Positions 15,186-22,906 of a DNA stretch of 24,120 nt are shown piece by piece. This DNA is from Actinomycetes bacterium (GTDB taxonomy: Bacteria > Actinomycetota > Actinomycetes > Actinomycetales > Actinomycetaceae). The stretch lies in NCBI GenBank assembly GCA_023387755.1, contig JAEWHO010000072.1:1-24120 (forward strand). Reading direction: 5' to 3'. The notes below the pieces were generated by a model. That model saw only the letters and a program-made list of their open reading frames with translations, ran no database searches and had not been told where the DNA came from. The position numbers and the translations under genes are program-made. Every line of letters starts with the position of its first letter. Positions within the stretch are counted from its first letter, which is position 1.

Positions 15186-16348
15186 CGGCTCACCGCTTGT
15201 CCGATACAGCAGGCGGCGGCACGCACATTGTCCGGTGCCATGGCTAGGTTTACGCGCGCGAATCCGGGGGCACCACAGTCAGCCCCGTCATTGACCGCCA
15301 AGCCCACGCCGCGTAATACCTCAGCGGCATGCTCCACCCCGTAGGGGCGCAGATCAACCCACGCCAAATAGGTGCCCTCGGCGGGCCGATAGATAGCCTC
15401 GGGGGCACATTCGCTCAGCTCGTGCGCAAAAACATATCGGTTGCCGCGTAGCACCTCGGTGACGGCTGCGAGCCAGTCGGCACAATCCCGGTAGGCCACG
15501 GCTGCACACCGTGCCCCCAGCGGGCTCGCCAGTTTCTCGTAGTGCAGATCCCACGGTGCCAGCGTCTGCCGATCAGCCTGCGCAGTCACGATCATTTGTG
15601 CACATTTCAGTCCCGGGATATTCCAGCCCTTCGAGTTCGACGTCGCCGTCACGGTATGGGCCGCAGCGGCCGGAGAAATCGACGCGTACGGGATATGAGT
15701 TAGCTCAGGCTCCAAAATAACCGGGGCGTGAATCTCGTCCGCGAAAACCCGTGCCCCGTTCTTCACCACGACTTCTTCCACTTGTTTTAGTTCCGCGCGC
15801 GTGAGCACCCGCCCCACCGGATTCCACGGGTTACACAGGATTAATAGCCCACCATTGCGGCTTAAAGCCGCGTCGATTCCGTCTAGGTCGAGTCGATATC
15901 GGCCGCTGCTATCGCGCAGGCTCGGCACCTGAATAATCTCGCGGTCAAAGAGTGCTGGCACGGTCAGGAACGGCATATATGACGGAGTGGGTACCACCAC
16001 TGGCTGATCCGGATGGACCAGGTGCAGCAAGGTGGCTTCCAGGGCGGTGAGAACGTCGGGGTAGAGGCGGACGGCGTCGTCGGGGATCTCCCACCCACAG
16101 TGCTCGCGGTACCATTCGCGCACGGCCAGGCGGGCGTCCTCGCTGACGGCGGGCGGCATATAGCCGAAGGTTCCGGAGGCTGCCTGGTGGCGGATAAGCT
16201 CAGCGATTGCGGGTGCCACGCCGAAGTCCATTTCGGCCACCCACGCGCCGATGCTGCCGGGGTGGGCCGTCCATTTCAGGGAGCCGTGCTCGCGCATCCG
16301 CTCTGGGGTGTAATCGCTGAAATCTCCAAAAAATTCTGAAATAGACAC
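15182..16348 (-). CDS. PLP-dependent C-S lyase of the MalY/PatB type
   Basis: MalY/PatB proteins are fold-type I PLP enzymes that split cystathionine or cysteine into pyruvate, ammonia and a thiol. The 388-residue product has the family opening W-AE-MDF (AWVAEMDFGVAPAI, 35-48), GTFGYMPP (59-66), CNPWNPVGR with N173, FADEIHAPV with D204 holding the pyridine nitrogen, and TSNSKGWNIPGLKCA with the PLP lysine K240. RVNLAM near the end carries the carboxylate-binding arginine. All key residues are present. The start is a GTG with AGGAG seven bases upstream. It converges with fah and diverges from hrpB (45 bp between starts). Annotation as an aminotransferase would be the usual generic alternative. 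Confidence 0.9.
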   Translation of the reverse strand: MSISEFFGDFSDYTPERMREHGSLKWTAHPGSIGAWVAEMDFGVAPAIAELIRHQAASGTFGYMPPAVSEDARLAVREWYREHCGWEIPDDAVRLYPDVLTALEATLLHLVHPDQPVVVPTPSYMPFLTVPALFDREIIQVPSLRDSSGRYRLDLDGIDAALSRNGGLLILCNPWNPVGRVLTRAELKQVEEVVVKNGARVFADEIHAPVILEPELTHIPYASISPAAAAHTVTATSNSKGWNIPGLKCAQMIVTAQADRQTLAPWDLHYEKLASPLGARCAAVAYRDCADWLAAVTEVLRGNRYVFAHELSECAPEAIYRPAEGTYLAWVDLRPYGVEHAAEVLRGVGLAVNDGADCGAPGFARVNLAMAPDNVRAAACCIGQAVSR

Positions 16349-16381
16349 GTGCGTGCTCCTGCTGTAAATACCGTCCTGGAC

Positions 16382-16387
16382 TACGGT
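16382..16387 (+). promoter_or_regulatory. Putative -10 box for a leaderless hrpB transcript
   Basis: TACGGT fits TANNNT and ends six bases before the hrpB ATG at 16394; no ribosome site precedes that ATG. Confidence 0.5.
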
Positions 16388-16393
16388 ACAACT

Positions 16394-18928
16394 ATGCGCA
16401 CGTGGCGGGAGTTGAATCAGGGCTCGGATTTACCGTGCCGGGCAGTCGCCCCGGCGCTTGCGCGTTTATATTCCGACGCCGCCACGCCGCTGCGCGCCGT
16501 GGTGACCGCCCCGCCGGGAAGCGGCAAAACCACGCTGATCCCGGCCGTGCTGGCGGAACTGGAGGAAGCCGCCGGCGGGAGCGGCACCATTATTGTGTGC
16601 CAGCCGCGCCGCGTGGCGGCGCGAGCGGCGGCCCACCGACTAGCACAGCTGCTGGAGGAGCGGGTGGGAGAGCGAGTCGGCTATGCCGTGCGCGGCGATA
16701 CCCAGGCAGGCCGGAATACGCGGGTGCTCATGGTGACCTCCGGGGTGCTGGTGGCGCGACTGCTCGCCGATCCGGAACTCGCGGGCGTCAGCGCCGTGGT
16801 GATCGACGAGGTGCATGAGCGGTCCCTCGTGACCGACGTCGCGCTCGCATTCAGCCTCGATGTGGCCGATATGCGTGACGATCTGGCCCTTATCGCAATG
16901 TCAGCCACCACCGACGCGCAGCGCTTAAGCGCGCTCATGTCCAGCCCGCATGCCCCGGCCACTCACCTGGACGCACCAGGCGAGTTACACCCCGTAGATG
17001 TGAGCTATGCCCCGGGCCCGCAGCCCCTGGACGGTAGGGGAGTGAGCCGGGACTTCCTGGCACATATAGCCGATACTGCCGCGGCGCACGCGAGCCAGAG
17101 CGGGTCCACGCTGGTATTCGCGCCCGCTATTCGGGATGTGGACGCGGTCTGCCAGCACCTGGCGCGTCTGACCGACACCCCAGTCTATCCGCTCCATTCA
17201 CGTATCCCCGCCGCCGCGCAGGACGCGGCCATCAGTGGACCACACCGGCGCATCGTGGTGGCAACCTCGGTGGCGGAGACGGGCGTGACCGTGCAGGGCG
17301 TGGACGTAGTTATTGATTCGGTGCTCTCCCGCCAACCCCGGTTTGATGCGCAACGGGAAGTCGCCGGGCTGGTGACGGTGCTGGCCTCCCAGGCCGCAAT
17401 CACGCAGCGGGCCGGGCGGGCCGGACGGCAGGGGCCTGGCCGGGTGGTGCGGTGTGTTGATGAGACGACCGTGGCGCGGCTGCGCGCCTACGACCCGCCC
17501 GAAAGCGCTACCGCAGACCTCACCGACACCGCCGTCGCCCTCACCGCCTGGGGTGACCCGCAGGCACGTTTCACCCGCCTGCTCGACCCGTTCCCGTCCG
17601 CCGCCTGGGAACACGCACACCGAGTGGCCGCCGAACTCGGTTTGGTCACGGAGGGGGAACTCACCCCAGTGGGGCGCTACGTAGCAGAACTGCCAGTGGA
17701 TATGCGGTGGGCTGCCGCTGCCCTACGGCTGCTACCGAGGCTCGGGGCGGCGCGTACTGCCCGCCTGGTGGTCCGCCTAGCCGAGGCCGAACGCCACGAC
17801 GACGCCCGCACCCTCCCGCCCGCTGCCACCACGCTGACGCGGCGAATCGAACGCGCGCTGAGGCAGATCCCGGCCGGACTCGGCGGCGGCGCTGATGGGG
17901 GCGATGATGGGCGCGCTGACGGGGGCGCGTCGGCCGTTACTACCGGTGCCGCCCTGGATGACGACGCCGCCACCGCCCTGCTCATTGCCAGCGCTCACCC
18001 GGGGTTGATCGCCCGGCAACGCTCCCGGCCCGGCGTCTACCTGACCGCCAGTGGGATCGGCCCGCAGGTGCAGGAGCACTCCTCGCTATTCGGCGCCGCC
18101 TGGCTAGCAATCGCGCAGGTGCAGTCAGTGGGCGGGCGGGACCTCATCCGCCTTGCCGCACCCCTGCCGGCGAGCGCGGTCGAGAACCTGCGCCAGCGGG
18201 CCGAGGTCACCAGCGAGCACCGCTGGGATAACGGGCGCGTCCTGGCTACGCGCGTGCACCGGCTCGGTGCTATTAAGCTACATCGAGAAGGTATCCCGCC
18301 GGAGCGAGGTAAAGCCCACGAGGTGGCCGTCCAGGCAGTGCGGGAACGCGGCTGGGACGCCCTGCCCGCCCGCCCAGAGAGGCTCTTGGAACGGCTCGCC
18401 TTCGCCCACCGCACCCAGCCCGATCAGTGGCCAGATTTCTCCGACGCAGCCGTGCGCGCCAACCCGGAACTCTTACCGACCACGCTGTGCGCTCTAGCCG
18501 CCGGACGCGGGGCCGGGGCCGAGGATGTGCGCGCCGACGTCGTCGCCGCCCTGTACACGTATAACCCGCGCTGGCAAGAACTTTTGCCCACCCACCTGCC
18601 GGTGGCCAGCGGGCGGGAGGTGCGGGTGGATTATTCTGGCGCCCAGCCTGCGCTCGCGGTGAAATTGCAGGAGTGTTTCTCAATGCAGAACTCCCCGCGT
18701 ATTTTGGGGGTGCCGGTCGTCATCGAGCTGCTGGCGCCCAACGGGGCCACGGCCGCGCGGACCGCGGATTTAGCGAGTTTTTGGGCCGGCCCCTACCAGC
18801 AGGTGCGCGCCGATATGCGGGGGCGTTACCCCAAACATCCATGGCCCGCAGATCCGACGACGGTGCCGCCCACCCATCTCACTAACGCCCAATTGCGGCG
18901 GCGAGGTAGCGGGAAACAAAGCAGCTAG
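16394..18928 (+). CDS. hrpB: ATP-dependent helicase HrpB
   Basis: HrpB is a DEAH-box RNA helicase; its cellular role is poorly known. The 844-residue product is of family length. Motifs: APPGSGKT (39-46), VCQPRRVAARAAA (68-80), IDEVHERS (137-144), MSATTD (169-174), VATSVAETGVTV and QRAGRAGRQGPG (motif VI). The C-terminal HrpB-specific part includes YNPRWQELLPTHLPV, QECFSMQNSPRILGVPV and WAGPYQQVRADMRGRYPKHPWP, the diagnostic ending. Between domains there is a glycine/aspartate-rich linker coded by an imperfect 15-bp repeat offset by 24 bp (17889-17903 and 17913-17927), likely a recent in-frame duplication. ATG 16394 is chosen because a -10 box sits six bases upstream; a GTG at 16349 would add 15 residues. 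The stop lies inside the gltX promoter. Confidence 0.93.
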   Translation: MRTWRELNQGSDLPCRAVAPALARLYSDAATPLRAVVTAPPGSGKTTLIPAVLAELEEAAGGSGTIIVCQPRRVAARAAAHRLAQLLEERVGERVGYAVRGDTQAGRNTRVLMVTSGVLVARLLADPELAGVSAVVIDEVHERSLVTDVALAFSLDVADMRDDLALIAMSATTDAQRLSALMSSPHAPATHLDAPGELHPVDVSYAPGPQPLDGRGVSRDFLAHIADTAAAHASQSGSTLVFAPAIRDVDAVCQHLARLTDTPVYPLHSRIPAAAQDAAISGPHRRIVVATSVAETGVTVQGVDVVIDSVLSRQPRFDAQREVAGLVTVLASQAAITQRAGRAGRQGPGRVVRCVDETTVARLRAYDPPESATADLTDTAVALTAWGDPQARFTRLLDPFPSAAWEHAHRVAAELGLVTEGELTPVGRYVAELPVDMRWAAAALRLLPRLGAARTARLVVRLAEAERHDDARTLPPAATTLTRRIERALRQIPAGLGGGADGGDDGRADGGASAVTTGAALDDDAATALLIASAHPGLIARQRSRPGVYLTASGIGPQVQEHSSLFGAAWLAIAQVQSVGGRDLIRLAAPLPASAVENLRQRAEVTSEHRWDNGRVLATRVHRLGAIKLHREGIPPERGKAHEVAVQAVRERGWDALPARPERLLERLAFAHRTQPDQWPDFSDAAVRANPELLPTTLCALAAGRGAGAEDVRADVVAALYTYNPRWQELLPTHLPVASGREVRVDYSGAQPALAVKLQECFSMQNSPRILGVPVVIELLAPNGATAARTADLASFWAGPYQQVRADMRGRYPKHPWPADPTTVPPTHLTNAQLRRRGSGKQSS

Positions 18929-18931
18929 AAT
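18926..18931 (+). promoter_or_regulatory. Putative -10 box for gltX
   Basis: TAGAAT is a good -10 hexamer ending nine bases before the gltX ATG. Its first three bases are the hrpB stop codon. No ribosome site follows, so the transcript would have at most a 2-3 base leader. Confidence 0.5.
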
Positions 18932-18940
18932 GGCAGCATT

Positions 18941-20443
18941 ATGAGTGATTCTGCAGCCAGCGCCCCGGTGCGCGTCCGTTTTTGTCCCTCACCTACCGGC
19001 ACCCCCCACGTGGGGATGGTCCGCACCGCCCTGTTTAATTGGGCCTATGCGCGCCATACCGGGGGCACCTTCGTTTTCCGCATCGAGGATACCGACGCTA
19101 AACGCGACTCGGATGAATCGTTCAACCAGATCATTGACTCGCTGCAATGGCTCGGCTTGGACTGGGATGAAGGCGTTGGTGTGGGCGGGCCGCACGGGCC
19201 CTACCGGCAGTCCGAACGTATGGATATTTATGCCGACGTTGCCGCGAAACTGCTTCAGGCCGGTTACGCCTACGAATCATTCTCCACCCCGGAGGAAGTT
19301 GAAGCCCGCCATATTGCGGCCGGACGCAGCCCCAAACTCGGCTATGACGGCTATGACCGCACCCTCACCGAGGAACAGAAAGCCGCCTTCCGGGCCGAAG
19401 GGCGCGAACCCGTGCTGCGCCTGCGGATGCCCGATGAGGACATTACCTTCACGGATCTGGTTCGCGGAGAGGTGACTTTCAAGGCTGGTTCGGTGCCGGA
19501 CTATGTGATCGTGCGCGCCAACGGGCAGCCGCTATACACACTGGTGAACCCGGTCGATGACGCGCTCATGAAGATCACCCACGTGCTGCGCGGCGAGGAT
19601 CTGCTCTCATCCACCCCCCGCCAGATCGTGCTCTACCGGGCCCTGCAGGCCATCGGCGTAGCCGACTACATGCCCGCCTTCGGACACCTGCCCTACGTGA
19701 TGGGGGAGGGCAATAAGAAACTGTCCAAGCGGGACCCGGAATCGAATCTGCTCCTGCACCGCGAACACGGGATGATCCCGGAGGGGCTGCTCAACTACCT
19801 GGCCCTGCTGGGATGGTCGCTCTCGGCCACCGAGGACGTTTTTAGCAAGGAACAGATGATGGCAGCTTTCGACGTCGCCGATGTGAACCCGAATCCGGCG
19901 CGGTTCGATATTAAGAAATGCACCGCGATCAACGCCGACCATATCCGTATGCTCGCACCCGAGGACTTCCGCGACCGCTGCGTGCCCTACCTGCACGCGC
20001 AGCAGCTGGTGAGCGCCCCAGTATTCGAGCGGCTCACCGCCCGCGAACAAGAGATTATGACGGCGGCCGCCCCGCTCGTCCAGACTCGCGTGCAACTGCT
20101 GGGAGATGTGCCGGGCATGATGGGCTTCCTATTCGTGCCGGGCACGCAGCTGGAGATGCAAGAAAAGGCCGTGTGCAAGGTGGGGGAGCGGGCCGTGGAG
20201 GTGCTAGATACCGCGCTGGACGTGCTCGCTGACGCCGACTTCCACGCGCAAGCGCTAGAAGAAACCCTGCGGGCGGCCATCGTCGAGGGAATGGGGATTA
20301 AGCCGCGGTTTGCTTTCGGCCCGCTGCGGGTGGCGGTATCTGGCAGGCAGGTTTCCCCGCCCCTCTTTGAGTCCATGGAGATCCTGGGGAAGGATGAGTC
20401 GCTGGCTCGCTTGCGTGCCCTGCGTGACCAGCTGAGCGCTTAG
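18941..20443 (+). CDS. gltX: Glutamyl-tRNA synthetase
   Basis: GltX loads glutamate on tRNA-Glu and, in bacteria without a glutaminyl-tRNA synthetase, also on tRNA-Gln, which GatCAB then amidates. The 500-residue product shows the class I signatures RFCPSPTGTPHVGMVRTALF (HIGH-type motif HVGM at 23-26), FRIEDTDAKRDSDES (46-60), LGLDWDEG, THVLRGEDLLSSTPRQ and the KMSKS-type KKLSKRD (259-265). The C-terminal helical anticodon-binding part is complete. tRNA-Gln and two tRNA-Glu genes follow on the same strand, so the enzyme and its substrates are clustered. Whether it is non-discriminating cannot be decided from sequence by eye. Confidence 0.97.
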   Translation: MSDSAASAPVRVRFCPSPTGTPHVGMVRTALFNWAYARHTGGTFVFRIEDTDAKRDSDESFNQIIDSLQWLGLDWDEGVGVGGPHGPYRQSERMDIYADVAAKLLQAGYAYESFSTPEEVEARHIAAGRSPKLGYDGYDRTLTEEQKAAFRAEGREPVLRLRMPDEDITFTDLVRGEVTFKAGSVPDYVIVRANGQPLYTLVNPVDDALMKITHVLRGEDLLSSTPRQIVLYRALQAIGVADYMPAFGHLPYVMGEGNKKLSKRDPESNLLLHREHGMIPEGLLNYLALLGWSLSATEDVFSKEQMMAAFDVADVNPNPARFDIKKCTAINADHIRMLAPEDFRDRCVPYLHAQQLVSAPVFERLTAREQEIMTAAAPLVQTRVQLLGDVPGMMGFLFVPGTQLEMQEKAVCKVGERAVEVLDTALDVLADADFHAQALEETLRAAIVEGMGIKPRFAFGPLRVAVSGRQVSPPLFESMEILGKDESLARLRALRDQLSA

Positions 20444-20512
20444 CGGGGTGGGGTTGCGCTCGCGTGGCTGCGTGACTGCTTAGCCGCGTGACCCCTTTCA
20501 CCGCACGCTAAT

Positions 20513-20541
20513 TTGGGAATTCGTGCTGGCTCAGGTAACGT
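20513..20541 (+). promoter_or_regulatory. Promoter of the tRNA-Gln/Glu/Glu cluster
   Basis: TTGGGA (20513-20518) and TAACGT (20536-20541) are separated by exactly 17 bp and place the start of transcription near 20548, about 27 bases before tRNA-Gln. This fits a sigma-70-type promoter. Confidence 0.6.
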
Positions 20542-20574
20542 TATCGTTCGCAAGGCACTAGCGCCTGCAGCCCT

Positions 20575-20646
20575 TGGGGTATGGTGTAATTGGCAACACA
20601 GCTGATTCTGGTTCAGCCATTCTAGGTTCGAGTCCTGGTACCCCAG
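20575..20646 (+). tRNA. tRNA-Gln (anticodon CUG)
   Basis: The gene has 72 nt. The acceptor stem TGGGGTA pairs with TACCCCA, discriminator G. The anticodon stem GCTGA/TCAGC encloses TTCTGGT, giving CTG. The T arm contains GGTTCGAGTCC. CCA is not encoded. Confidence 0.97.
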
Positions 20647-20675
20647 CGAGTACGATTTCGCAAAATTGTGCTTTT

Positions 20676-20748
20676 GCCCCTATCGTCTAGTGGCCTAGGA
20701 CGCCGCCCTCTCACGGCGGTAACACGGGTTCAAATCCCGTTGGGGGTA
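20676..20748 (+). tRNA. tRNA-Glu (anticodon CUC), copy 1
   Basis: The gene has 73 nt. The acceptor stem GCCCCTA pairs with TGGGGGT (G1-U72 and one internal G-U), discriminator A. The anticodon stem CCGCC/GGCGG encloses CTCTCAC, giving CTC. CCA is not encoded. Confidence 0.97.
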
Positions 20749-20789
20749 CACGTTGGTTCCGCGCCCGGGCGCGGAATTGGCGCATATAG

Positions 20790-20862
20790 GCCCCCATCGT
20801 CTAGCGGCCTAGGACGCCGCCCTCTCACGGCGGTAACACGGGTTCAAATCCCGTTGGGGGTA
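20790..20862 (+). tRNA. tRNA-Glu (anticodon CUC), copy 2
   Basis: The 73-nt gene is identical to copy 1 except for two bases: C instead of T at position 6 of the acceptor stem, which restores a full G-C pair, and C instead of T in the D loop. Same anticodon CTC. CCA is not encoded. Confidence 0.97.
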
Positions 20863-20869
20863 CGCGATG

Positions 20870-20913
20870 ATATCCCAAGGCCTCGTTCTCACGAAGTCTT
20901 GGGATATTTTCTT
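20870..20913 (+). terminator. Terminator of the tRNA cluster
   Basis: ATATCCCAAG (20870-20879) pairs perfectly with CTTGGGATAT (20898-20907), with a second inner stem TCGT/ACGA (20883-20886 and 20891-20894). TTTTCTT follows. It starts eight bases after the last tRNA. Confidence 0.88.
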
Positions 20914-21011
20914 ATTCTCGTGCGGGAATGCGTTTTCAGCGGCGCGGGATGCGTTTGGCGCGGCACGGGGGCGGCTCCCGGCACTGACGCCGGTACCCCT
21001 TACGGCCACGT

Positions 21012-22304
21012 TCATACTCCGAGGGTGCCGAGCGGGATAACGTGTACCCCGTCTTCGGAGCGGGTATAGGAAACGCCGGTTGCGACGATCACGGCAAGGG
21101 CGGTCGGAGGAGTGACCATCTTCGCGGATAGTCGTCGTAGTTTGCTGGCAGCTTGGTCGATTTTGGCGATGTCTGCGTCGCTGTGCTGTCCGATCGCTTT
21201 GACTTCGAATCCGGCCCAGCGTCCGTCTTGCATTTCTACGACAGCGTCAATCTCGTCGCGCCCCTTGGTGTCGCGATAGTGGAAGACGCCGCGAGTATGG
21301 AGGCCGTGTGCCGCTAACCCATCTGCATATATGCGCAGGTCGTGTACTACTTGGCTTTTGAAGATAAATCCAAGTGTTTCACGATCCTCCATCAGGCGGT
21401 CGGGACCGGCCCCTAAGAGGGCGGCTGCCAGTGACGGATCGGCGAGGTGTCGTACGGGAGCCTGGGCTGCGGTGGAGGCCGAACGCAGCTTAGGTGACCA
21501 AGCAGGTTGATCTTCCACCACGTACATGCGGGTGGCAATATCGTGAACCGTGGCGACGGTAGCGTCAGCCACATTGCGCTGCAGCTCTTCTTGCATTCGC
21601 TTGACGATCGAGGAGTAGCTCGCCGGTTGGGAGATCAAGGGGGCCAGCGCGCGCACATATTCGGCCATTAGACGCGGATTCCGTCGTTCTCCGGCGAGAT
21701 TCGGGTAGTCGCGCTCCACTAAGTGGGTTACCCAGTTTAATGCCATTGCCATCGCGTCATTGGCGTCAGCGTCGAGCCAACCAGGCCAACCACCTGAAAC
21801 GAGCCGGCTAACCACGCTTTGAAATCCGTTAGGACATTGCGCGCCGACGTCGAGGTGGTCGTTTTCCACCAGGTCTCGCAGAGAAACCTCTCCGGTGGAA
21901 TGCCCCGTCTCTCTAAGAGACATCGTTCGCATCCGTACGGAGGCAAAACGCCCTGCACCAGAATGGCGCGTTGAGTCGTCGTCAGGGGAAGCTGAGCCAG
22001 TGAGGAGGAATTGACCCTGTTTACCTCTGTCATCAACCGCGTGCCGCACCACATTCCAAATTCCCGGAACCACCTGCCACTCGTCCAGGAGTAGGGGCGG
22101 TTCCTGGTCGATCATCGACTGCGGATTGTGTTTGGCCTGCAGCTGCTGCGGACCAGGAACGTCGAGACGAATCTCCGACTTGGCGCGTTGTCGCGCTGAT
22201 TCGGTTTTGCCACATGCACGCGGCCCGCATATTTCAACGGCTCCGGCCACCGTGAGCGCCCGTTCAATCTGTCGGTCAACGACGCGCTCGAGATACGTTT
22301 TCAT
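21012..22304 (-). CDS. DUF4143-type ATP-binding protein (AAA_14 plus C-terminal nuclease-like domain)
   Basis: The 430-residue product belongs to a large family of ATPases scattered through bacteria and archaea whose role is not settled. The N-terminal half has a P-loop GPRACGKT (27-34), Walker B LLLDEW (71-76) and the sensor-like LLTGSASP (100-107). The C-terminal DUF4143 part includes FHYRDTKGRDEIDAVVE and WAGFEVKAI. E351, D353 and E367-V-K369 resemble a PD-(D/E)XK nuclease core, which is family knowledge plus inference. I chose ATG 22304 because the longer ATG at 22340 falls inside an operator-like palindrome and the family begins with a Y-E-R-x-D-x-x-I/L pattern close to MKTYLERVVDRQIERAL. 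Lone gene, sporadic family, next to tRNA genes: probably acquired. Confidence 0.85.
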   Translation of the reverse strand: MKTYLERVVDRQIERALTVAGAVEICGPRACGKTESARQRAKSEIRLDVPGPQQLQAKHNPQSMIDQEPPLLLDEWQVVPGIWNVVRHAVDDRGKQGQFLLTGSASPDDDSTRHSGAGRFASVRMRTMSLRETGHSTGEVSLRDLVENDHLDVGAQCPNGFQSVVSRLVSGGWPGWLDADANDAMAMALNWVTHLVERDYPNLAGERRNPRLMAEYVRALAPLISQPASYSSIVKRMQEELQRNVADATVATVHDIATRMYVVEDQPAWSPKLRSASTAAQAPVRHLADPSLAAALLGAGPDRLMEDRETLGFIFKSQVVHDLRIYADGLAAHGLHTRGVFHYRDTKGRDEIDAVVEMQDGRWAGFEVKAIGQHSDADIAKIDQAASKLRRLSAKMVTPPTALAVIVATGVSYTRSEDGVHVIPLGTLGV

Positions 22305-22325
22305 GCCCTGGCAATAACACACCGG

Positions 22326-22387
22326 TATGGAGAACTCCATACCTCAGCTATGGAGAACTCCATACCTCACGTGGGAAAAACTCCACT
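22326..22387. promoter_or_regulatory. Array of three operator-like sites, 23-bp period, before the ATPase gene
   Basis: TATGGAGAACTCCATA, with 7-bp arms and a 2-bp centre, occurs at 22326-22341 and again at 22349-22364, each followed by CCTCA, so the repeated unit is 21 bp. A degenerate third copy lies at exactly the same phase (22372-22387; 10 of 16 bases match, with AACTCCA intact). A TATAGT box on the minus strand (22390 to 22385) touches copy 3 and could be the -10 of the ATPase gene, in which case bound protein would block that promoter. Confidence 0.7.
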
Positions 22388-22403
22388 ATAGAAGAGTTGG
22401 TGT

Positions 22404-22429
22404 GGACCGATATTTGTAGAGATCGGTCC
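22404..22429 (-). terminator. Hairpin after the frameshifted exported-protein gene
   Basis: GGACCGAT (22404-22411) pairs perfectly with ATCGGTCC (22422-22429) around a 10-base loop. It lies 18 bp beyond the stop of the broken gene. The following minus-strand sequence is pyrimidine-rich but lacks a clean T run. Confidence 0.45.
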
Positions 22430-22446
22430 GCGCCAGTGGGTATGCA

Positions 22447-22802
22447 TCACGGCTCGTCGGCGTTAATGACAACTGCTCGGTCCTCGCGATTGACGGTTAG
22501 CACCTCACCGCTACAGGTCAGGGACTGCATCCCGGTAACCTCCTGTGGGTACGGAGTGATCTCCATCTGATCCACATATGCCAGGCCAGGCGTAGCACCC
22601 GCCGTCGCGACGCGCTGTGACCAGGGCTCACCCCGCTCCCACTGGGGTGCACGCCCGCCGGGCCCTACCTCACTAGTGCGGTGGACAAACAGTTCGAATA
22701 CGTCATAGCTGCCGCAGCAGCATCATCGAGACTGGGCACGAGTGCAGCAAGTGGTGTACAGGCAGCTACCGCAAAAATAAAAAATGGACGTCGCAGTCGC
22801 AT
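22447..22802 (-). pseudogene. Small exported protein or lipoprotein, broken by a one-base frameshift
   Basis: A gene starts at ATG 22802 after a strong AGGGGGA ribosome site. It reads a signal peptide (MRLRRPFFIFAVAACTPLAA), which has a possible lipobox VAAC ending at C15, then stops at 22665-22667. A second frame on the same strand, open from about 22722 to the TGA at 22447-22449, has no start codon near its beginning but reads like a real protein: SYDVFELFVHRTSEVG, ATPGLAYVDQMEITPYP and a CSGEVLTVNREDRAVVIN ending. Together they span 356 bases, one short of 119 codons, so a single lost base, most likely in the GCT/GCG run at 22707-22722, explains both. The restored product would be 118 residues. 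No family is recognised. A sequencing error would give the same picture. Confidence 0.65.
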
Positions 22803-22906
22803 GGTTCCCCCTGACTTTGGATAGGCACAGAATATGCCTCTATGTGAACTACGCTGTGCTTACGTCACAGGTGCGTCAAGGCTTAATTTGCCGATTATCG
22901 GACTAT

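Noticed and set aside
20676..20862. CRISPR-like direct repeats
   Set aside because: The repeated sequence is two complete tRNA-Glu genes; there are only two copies and no regular spacers.
22665..22722. Programmed -1 frameshift in the exported-protein gene
   Set aside because: No slippery heptamer or downstream structure is visible, so a plain deletion or sequencing error is simpler.
22891..22901. Perfect dyad CCGATTATCGG next to the response-regulator stop
   Set aside because: The one-base centre cannot form a hairpin, there is only one copy, and it is short enough to occur by chance.
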